Shown: piece by piece, positions 8,895-17,094 of the stretch
How the letters are laid out: each line of letters begins with the position of its first letter
Numbering within the stretch: the stretch's first letter is position 1
Source: Halalkalibacter oceani
GTDB taxonomy: Bacteria > Bacillota > Bacilli > Bacillales > Bacillaceae_D
Assembly: GCF_023715605.1 (NCBI RefSeq)
Contig: NZ_JAMBOL010000006.1
Span: 1-64,000, forward strand
Reading direction: 5' to 3'
Length of the DNA stretch: 64,000 nt
Made by a program: the position numbers and the translations under genes
The notes under the pieces: generated by a model
Database searches by the model: none
Told to the model about the DNA's origin: nothing
Seen by the model: the letters and a program-made list of their open reading frames with translations, nothing else

Positions 8895-9578
8895 ATGAGC
8901 ATTTTAAAAAATGAATGGAATGAGATAATAGGTGATGAATTTTCCAAGGCTTATTATCAAAGATTACGGGATTTCTTAAAAGAGGAATATAAGACACGGG
9001 TGATTTATCCGTCGATGTATGACTTGTTCAATGCTTTGCACTATACCGATTATTCGGAAACGAAAGTGGTGATTCTTGGCCAGGATCCTTACCATGGCCC
9101 GAATCAGGCTCACGGGCTCAGCTTTTCGGTCAAGCCCGGTGTTAAGGTTCCGCCATCGCTGCAAAATATGTATAAAGAATTACATGCTGATCTTGGTTGC
9201 CGGATTCCGGATCACGGCTATTTAGTTCCTTGGGCCAAGCAGGGCGTCCTGCTTTTAAACACGGTGCTGACTGTCAGAAAGGGAGAGGCGGGATCGCATC
9301 GCGGCAAAGGATGGGAACAATTTACCGACGCTGTAATAAAGGCGCTTAATGAACGGGAACGACCGGTTATCTTTGTACTGTGGGGCCGTCACGCCCAGGA
9401 GAAGAAAGCACTGATTACGAATTCCCGCCATTATATTCTCGAAGCTCCTCACCCAAGTCCATTCTCCGCGAACAAAGGATTTTTCGGTAGCCGGCCGTTC
9501 TCAAAGATCAATCATTTGCTGGAGAAGATGGGTGAAGAAGGGATCGATTGGCAGCTGCCGCAAACCGTTTCAGAATAA
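8895..9578 (+). CDS. ung: Uracil-DNA glycosylase
   Basis: A 227-residue family 1 uracil-DNA glycosylase that removes uracil from DNA at the start of base excision repair. The water-activating motif GQDPYHG carries Asp64. The DNA-intercalating motif [14 protein letters not shown] carries His186. Length is normal. GAAAGGAG precedes the ATG. The position between pdxK and the ywdI/ywdK genes matches B. subtilis (ywdG). Confidence 0.97.
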   Translation: MSILKNEWNEIIGDEFSKAYYQRLRDFLKEEYKTRVIYPSMYDLFNALHYTDYSETKVVILGQDPYHGPNQAHGLSFSVKPGVKVPPSLQNMYKELHADLGCRIPDHGYLVPWAKQGVLLLNTVLTVRKGEAGSHRGKGWEQFTDAVIKALNERERPVIFVLWGRHAQEKKALITNSRHYILEAPHPSPFSANKGFFGSRPFSKINHLLEKMGEEGIDWQLPQTVSE

Positions 9579-9600
9579 GGGAAGGCGGAGTTAGCTGGAG

Positions 9601-10470
9601 TCATAAATGGCGCACATCTAACTCCGCAACGAATTCAACGAAAGCATTGACAATGTTAAGTTGTAAGGTGTCATCTTTAACGATCATCCAAGTTTTGCGA
9701 ATAACGGGTTTGCCATCTTTATCGAGCAGATCCATTTTATAAAGGTCCTGCCGGTCATCAAGGATCGCGCTTGGAAAAATTCCGTAGCCTAATCCGTGAA
9801 TGACCATCTCCTTGCATGTATCTACCTTATCGACCTCCATCCCGATAAGGGGAGGCTGAGAGTAATTTTCCCTCCACCAGTTATCAATTGTCGTTTTTAA
9901 TAATGGTTCGGTCTGATAATTGACTCTCGCCAACGACGGCAGATTTTCCATCGAGATATTCCTCTGTGAAGCGACGCAAATCGTTTCTTCAAATAATAAA
10001 TGCTTGCTTTCATGCCACGTATAATCCCCTCTGACAAAGCCGATGTGGACATCATTGTTACTCACTAGCTGAAAGACATCTTTGCTGCGGCCAGCAATCA
10101 CTTGAAACTCCACATCCGGATAAAGATTGTGAAACAGCTTTAACAGGCGCGGAAGTTTGTATCTAGTGAAAATGTGGGAAACAGCGATTCGTAATGTTCC
10201 GGTGACATCCTTGCCAATATTCTTTACATCCTCTTTAATCAGCCTGATTTTTAACAGCATTTCATCTGCCGTTTTGGCCAGATATTCTCCTTCTGATGTG
10301 AAATGAACCCCTCTTCTTCCACGATGAATTAATTGGACACCGAATTCCTTTTCTATTTGCTGAATCCGGTTTGTTAAAGCAGGCTGGGAGATAAATAACT
10401 GGTTAGCCGCTTTTGTAATGTTTTTCGTTTGAAAAAGTACCTTTATAATTTGCCAGTCCTGATCCCTCAC
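9601..10470 (-). CDS. LysR-family transcriptional regulator
   Basis: A 289-residue LysR-type regulator. The N-terminal winged helix-turn-helix covers about residues 5-60 (KNITKAANQLFISQPALTNR), and a periplasmic-binding-protein-like effector domain follows. It starts with GTG at 10470 behind a GGGGGAGAG ribosome binding site. It is divergent from the rraA-prpF-larA cluster with a 180-base shared upstream region, the usual arrangement for a LysR activator of the neighbouring operon. The inducer is unknown, probably the cluster substrate or an intermediate. Confidence 0.92.
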   Translation of the reverse strand: MRDQDWQIIKVLFQTKNITKAANQLFISQPALTNRIQQIEKEFGVQLIHRGRRGVHFTSEGEYLAKTADEMLLKIRLIKEDVKNIGKDVTGTLRIAVSHIFTRYKLPRLLKLFHNLYPDVEFQVIAGRSKDVFQLVSNNDVHIGFVRGDYTWHESKHLLFEETICVASQRNISMENLPSLARVNYQTEPLLKTTIDNWWRENYSQPPLIGMEVDKVDTCKEMVIHGLGYGIFPSAILDDRQDLYKMDLLDKDGKPVIRKTWMIVKDDTLQLNIVNAFVEFVAELDVRHL

Positions 10471-10650
10471 GAACTCTCCCCCCCATTGCTTCTATCTCTT
10501 TCTTCTATTATACCTGGACTTTACTAATCTGACATAACCAAAATCTATCAATATTTATAAGAATGTTATATTTTACTTATTTCTCAAGCTCGATAAAATG
10601 AACATAAGTCAAAGCAAATGTTTGAATTTTGGAAAAAGGGGTGGAAGTGA
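10471..10650. promoter_or_regulatory. Divergent regulatory region lysR/rraA
   Basis: An AT-rich 180-base region. An interrupted palindrome AATAT-N13-ATATT is present, and several T-N11-A matches could serve LysR. A candidate rraA promoter is TTTACT (10572-10577) with TAAAAT (10594-10599), spacer 16. The block ATATTTTACTTATTTCT (10568-10584) recurs upstream of prpF. Confidence 0.45.
10568..10588 (+). repeat. Upstream element, copy 1 (before rraA)
   Basis: ATATTTTACT-T-ATTTCT-C-AAG. Copy 2 is at 11295-11314 and differs by one substitution and one missing base. Both copies lie 60-85 bases before a start codon of the same cluster, so a shared operator or promoter element is likely. Confidence 0.5.
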
Positions 10651-11268
10651 ATGGAGACTGACGGATTTCAACGAATCCCGACAACGGCGGTGGCCGATGC
10701 TTTGCAAGGGCTGAATACAATGGATACGTCAATAAAGCCATTGAAGCCGGAAAGCTATGTGTATGGGAAAGCCTTAACTGTTAAACTAGCTGATGCTGAT
10801 AATTTTCTGCTTTTGCAAGCAATTAGCCAAGCGAAAGGAGGCGAAGTCCTGGTCGTCGATGGGAGAGGTGACCAGCATCATGCTGTGGCGGGAGATTTTG
10901 TCGTGGCGATGGCCAAAACAATGGGACTGCGTGGAGTGGTAGCTGATGGCGTAATTCGCGATATTCAAGCGATCAACCGTCTGGAGTTTCCCGTATTCTG
11001 CAAAGGCTCGACAATAGCAGCGAGTCAGAAACATGGACGAGGAGAGACCAATGTGCCTATCTCATGCGGAGGGGTTGCTGTACGACCGGGTGACATTGTC
11101 GTTGGTGATGCAGATGGGGTTATCATCATTCCACAGGAAGTGGAAGAGCAGACGGTAAACGCCGCGAAGCAAAAGATTGTAGCCGATGAAAAGCGCTACG
11201 AGAGCATTGTTGGAAATGTTGAAGCTGTTAAAAATTATATTAACAGTTTAACGAATAGCCATAAGTAA
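10651..11268 (+). CDS. RraA-family protein, probable 4-hydroxy-4-methyl-2-oxoglutarate-type aldolase
   Basis: A 205-residue member of the RraA/dimethylmenaquinone-methyltransferase-like fold. It shows GGEVLVVDGRGDQHHAVAGD and the divalent-metal and oxalate site signature LRGVVADGVIRDI, with the conserved Arg-Asp pair. Members with this signature are class II aldolases that cleave 4-hydroxy-2-oxo acids (for example 4-carboxy-4-hydroxy-2-oxoadipate) or decarboxylate oxaloacetate. A role as RNase E inhibitor is unlikely in a Bacillus. Neighbours (PrpF-like isomerase, tricarboxylate transporter) support a carboxylic-acid substrate. GGGGTGG precedes the ATG. Confidence 0.85.
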   Translation: METDGFQRIPTTAVADALQGLNTMDTSIKPLKPESYVYGKALTVKLADADNFLLLQAISQAKGGEVLVVDGRGDQHHAVAGDFVVAMAKTMGLRGVVADGVIRDIQAINRLEFPVFCKGSTIAASQKHGRGETNVPISCGGVAVRPGDIVVGDADGVIIIPQEVEEQTVNAAKQKIVADEKRYESIVGNVEAVKNYINSLTNSHK

Positions 11269-11294
11269 AGGTTATCGATTTAGATAGAATTAAT

Positions 11295-11314
11295 ATATTT
11301 TACTGATTTCTAAG
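11295..11314 (+). repeat. Upstream element, copy 2 (before prpF-like gene)
   Basis: ATATTTTACT-G-ATTTCT-AAG, nearly identical to 10568-10588. It is followed by an AT-rich stretch with TATAGT, so prpF may also have its own promoter. Confidence 0.5.
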
Positions 11315-11372
11315 CCTTTATTATAGTAATAATACAGAAAATTTAAGCGATTCCTAAGCAGGGGGTGAGCCT

Positions 11373-12527
11373 ATGACGCAATTTTCAATACCTTGCTCTG
11401 TGTACAGAGGGGGGACGAGTCGGGGGCTGTTTTTTCATAAGCGGGATTTGCCCGGCGACATGGAAAAAATGAACAGGATTTTCCTTTCGGGAATAGATGC
11501 ATATAATCTTTCACAAATTGATGGCCTTGGTAGCGGTACCTCCCATACGAGCAAGGTCGTCGTTATTGCACCTTCATCAGCAGCAGAGGTGGATATTGAT
11601 TATACTTTTTTTCAAATCGGGATCGGCCGGGAAGTCGTGGATGATAACGGAACGTGCGGAAACCTGATGGCAGCGGTAGGAGCCTTTGCTGTCAATGAAA
11701 AGCTTATATCAGTATCAGATCATCAGCAGCATGCCGATGTCGTCGTTTATAACACGAATATGAAAAAGAAAATCGGGATTCGTGTACCTGTACAAAATGG
11801 TGAGGCGAAAGTAAATGGCGATTTTCTGATGCCGGGGCTTGTCAATGAAGGAGCCGCTTATCAAGTGAATATTCTCACGCCAGGCGGCGGAAAGACAGGG
11901 CGGACATTGCCGTTGGGAGAAATCTTTACAATGGAGAAGCCGAACTGGGAAAAGTCATACGAGCTGACGTTTGTCGATGCAGTTAACCCATTTATTTATG
12001 TGCGCAGTGAGGATTTAGGGATAAGAGGAACGGAAAACAATCAAGAGCTATCAGCAGACACGAATGTAATGGAGCGTTTAGAAGCGATTAGAAGTGAAGC
12101 TGCTGTTCAAAGTGGAATGGTCGCCACAGTGGAGGAAGCAAGACAAAAAAGCCCGGCAGTGCCGAAAATCGCCTTCGTCGCCGAACCACATGATTATTTT
12201 ACAGCAGCAAAAAAGCGGATTAAGCGAGAAGACGTGGATATCGTTGCGCGAATGATCTCGATGGAACGAGTACACCGGACGTTTGCTGGAAGCGGCCTTC
12301 TTAATTTAGCAGCCGCCGTATTGCTCCCGGGCACGTTGCCAAATCGGCTTTCTCGCTTTTATCAGCGAGCGGAGAAAGGGGAGAAAATCATTCGTATCGG
12401 TCACGCAGAAGGCATCGTGGAGGTACGGGCCGCCCTGACAGAAGACTTAACGGATATCGCTTATGTTGGATTAACCCGCACAGCCAGGAAAATTATGAAA
12501 GGTGAGTTGTTTATTCCAGTAAAATGA
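11373..12527 (+). CDS. PrpF-family isomerase (aconitate / 4-oxalomesaconate type)
   Basis: A 384-residue protein of the PrpF family, which has the diaminopimelate-epimerase fold. Visible landmarks are the N-terminal VYRGGTSRGLFF, GLGSGTSHTSKV and DDNGTCGNLMAAVGAFA, which carries the conserved catalytic cysteine region. Known members isomerise unsaturated tricarboxylates: PrpF (2-methylaconitate) and GalD (4-oxalomesaconate tautomerase). The exact substrate here is open. It stands between an RraA-type aldolase and a LarA-type racemase, so a hydroxy- or unsaturated tricarboxylate is likely. The ATG at 11373 is behind GGGGGTGAG. Confidence 0.85.
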   Translation: MTQFSIPCSVYRGGTSRGLFFHKRDLPGDMEKMNRIFLSGIDAYNLSQIDGLGSGTSHTSKVVVIAPSSAAEVDIDYTFFQIGIGREVVDDNGTCGNLMAAVGAFAVNEKLISVSDHQQHADVVVYNTNMKKKIGIRVPVQNGEAKVNGDFLMPGLVNEGAAYQVNILTPGGGKTGRTLPLGEIFTMEKPNWEKSYELTFVDAVNPFIYVRSEDLGIRGTENNQELSADTNVMERLEAIRSEAAVQSGMVATVEEARQKSPAVPKIAFVAEPHDYFTAAKKRIKREDVDIVARMISMERVHRTFAGSGLLNLAAAVLLPGTLPNRLSRFYQRAEKGEKIIRIGHAEGIVEVRAALTEDLTDIAYVGLTRTARKIMKGELFIPVK

Positions 12528-12596
12528 AAACGTTGCCATTAATTGAGAAATAGAGCTGAAAGGTGCTGAAAGCACGTCGAGGAAAGGTGAACAAAT

Positions 12597-13862
12597 ATGG
12601 ATAAGATAGAGATTCCTTATGGAGAGAAACAGAAACAAATCGAAAAACCGGAGAATTCGAGGGTGTTATTACCAATTGATATGCCGCCGTTGCCGAACCC
12701 GCGCGCGGAAATGGCGAGGAAGTTAAAACATCCGACAGGAAGTCCCTCCTTGAGAGAAATATGTATGGGGAAAGAATCGATTGTAATTGTCATCAATGAT
12801 ATTACAAGGCCGAGTCCGACAGACTTATTCGTTGAAGAAATGCTGAAGGAGATTGAAAAAGCCGGGATTACAGATGATCAAGTGACGTTAGTTGTTGCTT
12901 TAGGAAATCATCGGCCGAATACTGAAGAAGAATTAAAAAGGATGGTTGGTGAAAAGGTCCACAGCCGGGTGAAAATCATTAATCATGATTGCTATGATGA
13001 AAAGAATCTGGTTCATCTCGGCTTTACGAAAAGAGGCTTGCCGATTATTGTCAATCGGTACGTGGCCGAGGCATCTGTCCGGATCTTAACGGGAATTATT
13101 ACTCCGCATCAATCGGCTGGTTACAGTGGAGGAAGAAAAAGCATAATGCCTGGAGTGGCCGGAATTGAGGCGCTGACAAAGCATCATTCCTTTCCGATAA
13201 GATCCTATCATCCGATTCTTGGACAAATGATCGATAATCCATTTCATGATGAAGCGCTTGAAGCGGCCAAGCGGGTCGGCGTCGATTTTATTTTGAATGT
13301 AGTGAAGAACAGTAAGAAAGAGATTGTCTCTGTGGTCGCAGGAGATTTGGAGCAGGCTCACGCTGAAGGGGTAAGCATTTGTGATAAAAGCTGGAAGGTG
13401 AAAGTGGATCGTTATTATGACATTGTCATTACCAGTCCGGGAGGCTACCCAAAGGATTTCGATCTTCATCAGGCGCAAAAAGCGCTGTCGGCGGCAGAGG
13501 TCGTCACAAAAAAAGGAGGCGTCATTATCCTCGTGGCAGAATGCCGTGACGGAGTGGGCAAGTATGCGAAATGGCTGGTGGAAGCCAGCGACCCTCAGGA
13601 AGTGATTGATACATTTGAAAGAGTTGGTTTTACTCCCGATCACTCTTCGAAGGCTTTTATGCTGGCAAGAGCGCTTAAGAATCATCATGTTATTCTTGTC
13701 GATCCGCAAATCGATCCTGCTTTAGTTGAAGATATGTTTTTTATTTATGCTTCAACACTAGAGGAAGCCTTGAATAAGGGCTATCATATAATGGGTGATG
13801 CAGCAGAGACTCTATTTATTCCCCATGCGATTGATTGCATTCCGGAGGTCAACCTCCAATAA
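12597..13862 (+). CDS. LarA-family nickel-pincer racemase/epimerase (DUF2088)
   Basis: A 421-residue protein of the lactate racemase LarA superfamily. Residues that in LarA bind the nickel-pincer nucleotide or act in catalysis are present: Asp68 and Arg71 (NDITRPSP), His105 (GNHRP), His170 and Lys180 (TPHQSAGYSGGRKS), His196, and GGYPKDFDLHQAQKALSAAE further on. The family includes racemases/epimerases of lactate, malate, phenyllactate, 2-hydroxyglutarate and gluconate, so the substrate is a 2-hydroxy acid. LarB, LarC and LarE, needed to make the cofactor, are not in the window. GGAAAGGTG precedes the ATG. Assignment to the family is firm; substrate is inference. Confidence 0.9.
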   Translation: MDKIEIPYGEKQKQIEKPENSRVLLPIDMPPLPNPRAEMARKLKHPTGSPSLREICMGKESIVIVINDITRPSPTDLFVEEMLKEIEKAGITDDQVTLVVALGNHRPNTEEELKRMVGEKVHSRVKIINHDCYDEKNLVHLGFTKRGLPIIVNRYVAEASVRILTGIITPHQSAGYSGGRKSIMPGVAGIEALTKHHSFPIRSYHPILGQMIDNPFHDEALEAAKRVGVDFILNVVKNSKKEIVSVVAGDLEQAHAEGVSICDKSWKVKVDRYYDIVITSPGGYPKDFDLHQAQKALSAAEVVTKKGGVIILVAECRDGVGKYAKWLVEASDPQEVIDTFERVGFTPDHSSKAFMLARALKNHHVILVDPQIDPALVEDMFFIYASTLEEALNKGYHIMGDAAETLFIPHAIDCIPEVNLQ

Positions 13863-13863
13863 A

Positions 13864-13877
13864 TGTAAGCGCATACG
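13864..13877 (+). promoter_or_regulatory. Possible cre site before tctC
   Basis: TGTAAGCGCATACG matches the catabolite-responsive consensus TGWNANCGNTNWCA at all but two fixed positions and begins two bases after the larA-like stop codon. No clear promoter is associated, so this is tentative. Confidence 0.3.
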
Positions 13878-13935
13878 ATTTGGATGGAGCGCGTTGTTTT
13901 ACAAAATAGGAAAGTTTTTAAGGAGGAATTATTGT

Positions 13936-15078
13936 ATGAAGTCTAAGAAAATGAAAAATTGGTTTGTTGTCATGATTGTAAGTTTATTGTTTTTAGCAGC
14001 CTGTAATTCGTCCTCTTCCTCAGAAAATGGAAGTGGAAGTGAGACAGGCAGTGGGGATGGAGCATTTTACGATGGGGAGACGTTAGAAGTTATTGTACCA
14101 TTTAGTGCGGGAGGCGGAACAGATACGCTGTTTAGATATTTGGCCCAGTATATGAAGGAGCACACGGAAGGGAATCCTGCCCTTCAAGTGGTGAATATTG
14201 AAGGAGGAGGAAGTATAAACGGCGCCAATGAATATGTCGATTTACGCGAGCCAGATGGATTAACCGCTTTAGCTACAAGCGCTTCGACGAAGATCCCGTT
14301 CTTAATTGGTCAGGAAGCGGTTCGTTACGATTTGAGAGAACTTAAGCCAATCATTGGCACGCCAAACGGGGTAGTTCTGTACACCTCCCCTGATACAGGA
14401 TTAACAGAAGGAAAGGATTTACTGGATACAGATCAGGAATTAATTCTCGGAGCAACCTCTCCTACAGGCATCGACGTCATGACCTTACTTGCCTTGGAAG
14501 TATTGGGAGTGAAGGATAACATTCAGATCATTTTCGGCTATGAAGGAGCAGGCGCGTCACGGATCGCCTTTGAACAAGGAGAAACAAATCTCGACTATCA
14601 AAGTGGAACGGCCTATCAAAGTGATGTTAAGCCAATGGTAGAAGCCGGGCAAGCGATCCCGCTCTTTACCTACGGTTTTACCGGAAGTGATGGTGATATT
14701 GTTAGTGATCCTGCTTTTCCGGAAATTCCGACAGTAAAAGATGTCTATATTGATATGTATGGGGAAGAGCCTTCCGGCGAAGCGTGGGAAGCCTATAAAG
14801 CATTTGTCGGTATCGTCAATAACTTGCATAAATCACTTTGGCTTCATGCTGATGCCCCGCCTGAAGCAGTCGCTGCTTTACAGGAAGGTGCAGCAGGTGC
14901 TGTAGCAGACGAGCAGTTTATAGAAGAGGGCGCTGAAATTCTTGGTGGGTATGATCCGTTGGTTGGAGAAGATCTGGAGTCAGCGATTAGTGCACTGACG
15001 AGTATTAATGAAGAAACATTAGCGTGGGTAAGAAATTACTTGCGTGAGGAATATGACGTAACCGGTTTAATTGATTAA
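13936..15078 (+). CDS. tctC: Tripartite tricarboxylate transporter binding lipoprotein TctC
   Basis: A 380-residue extracytoplasmic binding protein of the TctC/Bug family. The signal peptide ends at lipobox LAAC (Cys23) and is followed by a Ser/Gly-rich linker. The family opening LEVIVPFSAGGGTDTLFRYLA forms the carboxylate-binding loop. The ATG at 13936 has AGGAGG upstream; the open frame begins earlier but without a signal peptide or ribosome site. With TctA and TctB it takes up citrate-like carboxylates. Confidence 0.93.
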   Translation: MKSKKMKNWFVVMIVSLLFLAACNSSSSSENGSGSETGSGDGAFYDGETLEVIVPFSAGGGTDTLFRYLAQYMKEHTEGNPALQVVNIEGGGSINGANEYVDLREPDGLTALATSASTKIPFLIGQEAVRYDLRELKPIIGTPNGVVLYTSPDTGLTEGKDLLDTDQELILGATSPTGIDVMTLLALEVLGVKDNIQIIFGYEGAGASRIAFEQGETNLDYQSGTAYQSDVKPMVEAGQAIPLFTYGFTGSDGDIVSDPAFPEIPTVKDVYIDMYGEEPSGEAWEAYKAFVGIVNNLHKSLWLHADAPPEAVAALQEGAAGAVADEQFIEEGAEILGGYDPLVGEDLESAISALTSINEETLAWVRNYLREEYDVTGLID

Positions 15079-15084
15079 GAGATA

Positions 15085-15133
15085 GTGGGTGAATGCTGTA
15101 GTGAAAGTCTGACTACAGCATTCGCTATTCACC
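15085..15133 (+). terminator. Intercistronic stem-loop between tctC and tctA
   Basis: Arms GTGAATGCTGTAGT and ACTACAGCATTC, the latter extended by GCTATTCAC, form a strong hairpin without a T run. It probably stabilises the binding-protein mRNA and lowers expression of the permease genes relative to tctC. Confidence 0.6.
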
Positions 15134-15151
15134 AGGAATGGAGGTATCATC

Positions 15152-16642
15152 TTGTTTGAAGCAGCGTTTGAAGCACTGTTTATTGTGTTAGATCCCTCGA
15201 GGATTTTGTTTATTTTTCTAGGCATTTTAGTCGGGATCACAGTAGGGTTTTTGCCGGGGCTTGGAGGCCCTGTCGGGATGTCTCTGCTGCTACCTTTTAT
15301 TTTCGGAATGGATCCTTTTACGGGAATTGCCTTGTTAATTGGGATGGTAGCCGTTATCCATACAGCGGATACGTTTCCTTCTGTGTTAATCGGGGTCCCC
15401 GGTTCTTCCGGATCCCAGGCGACGATTATGGACGGCTATCCATTGGCTCAGCAAGGCCAGGCCGCCAGGGCTTTAGGAGCTGCATTTATTTCTTCTATTA
15501 TCGGTGGAGTTATCGGCGCCATTATTTTATTTTTAGCGATCCCGATTGGCCGGCCGCTCGTATTGGCCTTTAGTTCCCCGGAACTCTTTATGCTAGCGAT
15601 ACTCGGATTGAGTATGGTCGGAATTTTAGCGGGTAATTCCATTTTTAAAGGATTGTCTGCCGGGGCACTTGGTATGTTGCTCGGCTCCGTCGGCGGAGCG
15701 CCGGCTACCGCCGAATACCGGTTTACGTTCGACTGGATTTATTTATTCAATGGTATTCCCCTTACCGTGTTGGCTCTTGGTCTTTTTGCGCTGCCGGAAA
15801 TGATTGATTTGCTCGTTGAAAAAAGAAGTGTGTCCAAAGGGCAGACGGTGGGCGGCAACCGAATGCAAGGGTTGAAAGATGTTATAAAAAACAAATGGCT
15901 CGTCTTCCGCAGTGCGGTGATGGGAGCTTTTATCGGCTTTATTCCAGGACTTGGAGGAAGTGTGGTCGACTGGATCAGCTACGGCGTAGCCAAACAAACA
16001 TCAAAGAATGCTGAGAACTTTGGGAAGGGAGACATCCGGGGTGTCATTGCGCCTGAGAGTGCCAATAATGCCAAAGAAGGCGGGACGCTCATTCCGACTT
16101 TAATGTTCGGTATACCGGGCAGTGGCACGACAGCCATCCTGTTAGGTGGACTGATCGTTCTCGGAGTAGAGGCCGGGCCAAGCATGCTGACGACGGACCT
16201 GCCTATCACCTTGACGATTGTCTGGACTCTTGCGTTAGCGAATATATTCGGGGCAGGTATTTGTTTCTTACTGGCCCGTCCTATTTCAAAAATCAGCACA
16301 ATCCCCGCCGAGAAGCTTGTTCCTTTTCTCCTTATCATCATGATGATCGGGGCGTATCAAAGTACCAGGCATTGGGGAGATTTTATTATTTTCATAGTAA
16401 TTGGTCTCATTGGATGGTGCATGAAACATCTGGATTGGCCGCGTGCCCCGTTACTCGTCGGCTTCGTTCTTTCGACTTCAGCAGAACGTTATTTACATCT
16501 GTCCATGTCGAGATATGGTTTTATGTGGCTCACACATCCTAAAGTAATCATTATCGGCCTGATCACCATTTTGATCATTGTTGCCGGGTTTTATATGAAG
16601 AGAGTGAGCGACCGCCAGCATAAAGGAGGGATGACAACATGA
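15152..16642 (+). CDS. tctA: Tripartite tricarboxylate transporter large permease TctA
   Basis: A 496-residue membrane protein with about twelve hydrophobic segments. It carries the paired TctA glycine signatures GFLPGLGGPVGMSLLLPF and GFIPGLGGSVVDWISYG, and FGIPGSGTTAILLGGL. It starts with TTG at 15152 behind GGAGG at good spacing. It is the cation-coupled transport subunit. It overlaps tctB by four bases. Confidence 0.95.
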   Translation: MFEAAFEALFIVLDPSRILFIFLGILVGITVGFLPGLGGPVGMSLLLPFIFGMDPFTGIALLIGMVAVIHTADTFPSVLIGVPGSSGSQATIMDGYPLAQQGQAARALGAAFISSIIGGVIGAIILFLAIPIGRPLVLAFSSPELFMLAILGLSMVGILAGNSIFKGLSAGALGMLLGSVGGAPATAEYRFTFDWIYLFNGIPLTVLALGLFALPEMIDLLVEKRSVSKGQTVGGNRMQGLKDVIKNKWLVFRSAVMGAFIGFIPGLGGSVVDWISYGVAKQTSKNAENFGKGDIRGVIAPESANNAKEGGTLIPTLMFGIPGSGTTAILLGGLIVLGVEAGPSMLTTDLPITLTIVWTLALANIFGAGICFLLARPISKISTIPAEKLVPFLLIIMMIGAYQSTRHWGDFIIFIVIGLIGWCMKHLDWPRAPLLVGFVLSTSAERYLHLSMSRYGFMWLTHPKVIIIGLITILIIVAGFYMKRVSDRQHKGGMTT

Positions 16643-17073
16643 AGGTAAAAAAGCAGACGCTGTCTCTCGTTTTTTCTGCGCTCATGCTGCTTTTATTTGG
16701 ATACATGGCGATTGAAGCGACCAACTTTCAATCATTGGCGAAATATTTCCCATTAACCATCGCCATTTTTGCGATTCTCGTATGTTTGATCGATCTACTG
16801 TTGCAATTGAAGCGCCGAAGCAAAACAACGGATGTTTCGTCGACCACTAGTTTGAAAGTATTGATTTATATCGGTTGGATTGTTGGTTATCTTGTGCTCA
16901 TTTTCTTCCTTGGGTTTATCGTTGGCACAGCAGTGTTTTTATTCGCCTTTCTTTATATTGAGACAGGATTCAAAATAGTGAAAGCGGCAGTAACGATGGG
17001 AATTACGATCGCAGTTATTTTCCTTTTTGGACGTGTGATTGGCTTATATTGGCCGTCGGGAATGTTTTTTTGA
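16639..17073 (+). CDS. tctB: Tripartite tricarboxylate transporter small permease TctB
   Basis: A 144-residue membrane protein with four hydrophobic segments and the TctB layout of two pairs separated by a polar loop (LKRRSKTTD). The start codon overlaps the tctA stop in an ATGA arrangement. The sequence is poorly conserved in this family, so the call relies on size, topology and position. Confidence 0.88.
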   Translation: MKVKKQTLSLVFSALMLLLFGYMAIEATNFQSLAKYFPLTIAIFAILVCLIDLLLQLKRRSKTTDVSSTTSLKVLIYIGWIVGYLVLIFFLGFIVGTAVFLFAFLYIETGFKIVKAAVTMGITIAVIFLFGRVIGLYWPSGMFF

Positions 17074-17094
17074 GAATAAAGGAGGCGGAAGAAG

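Noticed and set aside
10651-11268. RraA as inhibitor of RNase E
   Set aside because: Bacillus species use RNase Y and lack a typical RNase E; the metal and R-D residues and the neighbours favour an aldolase.
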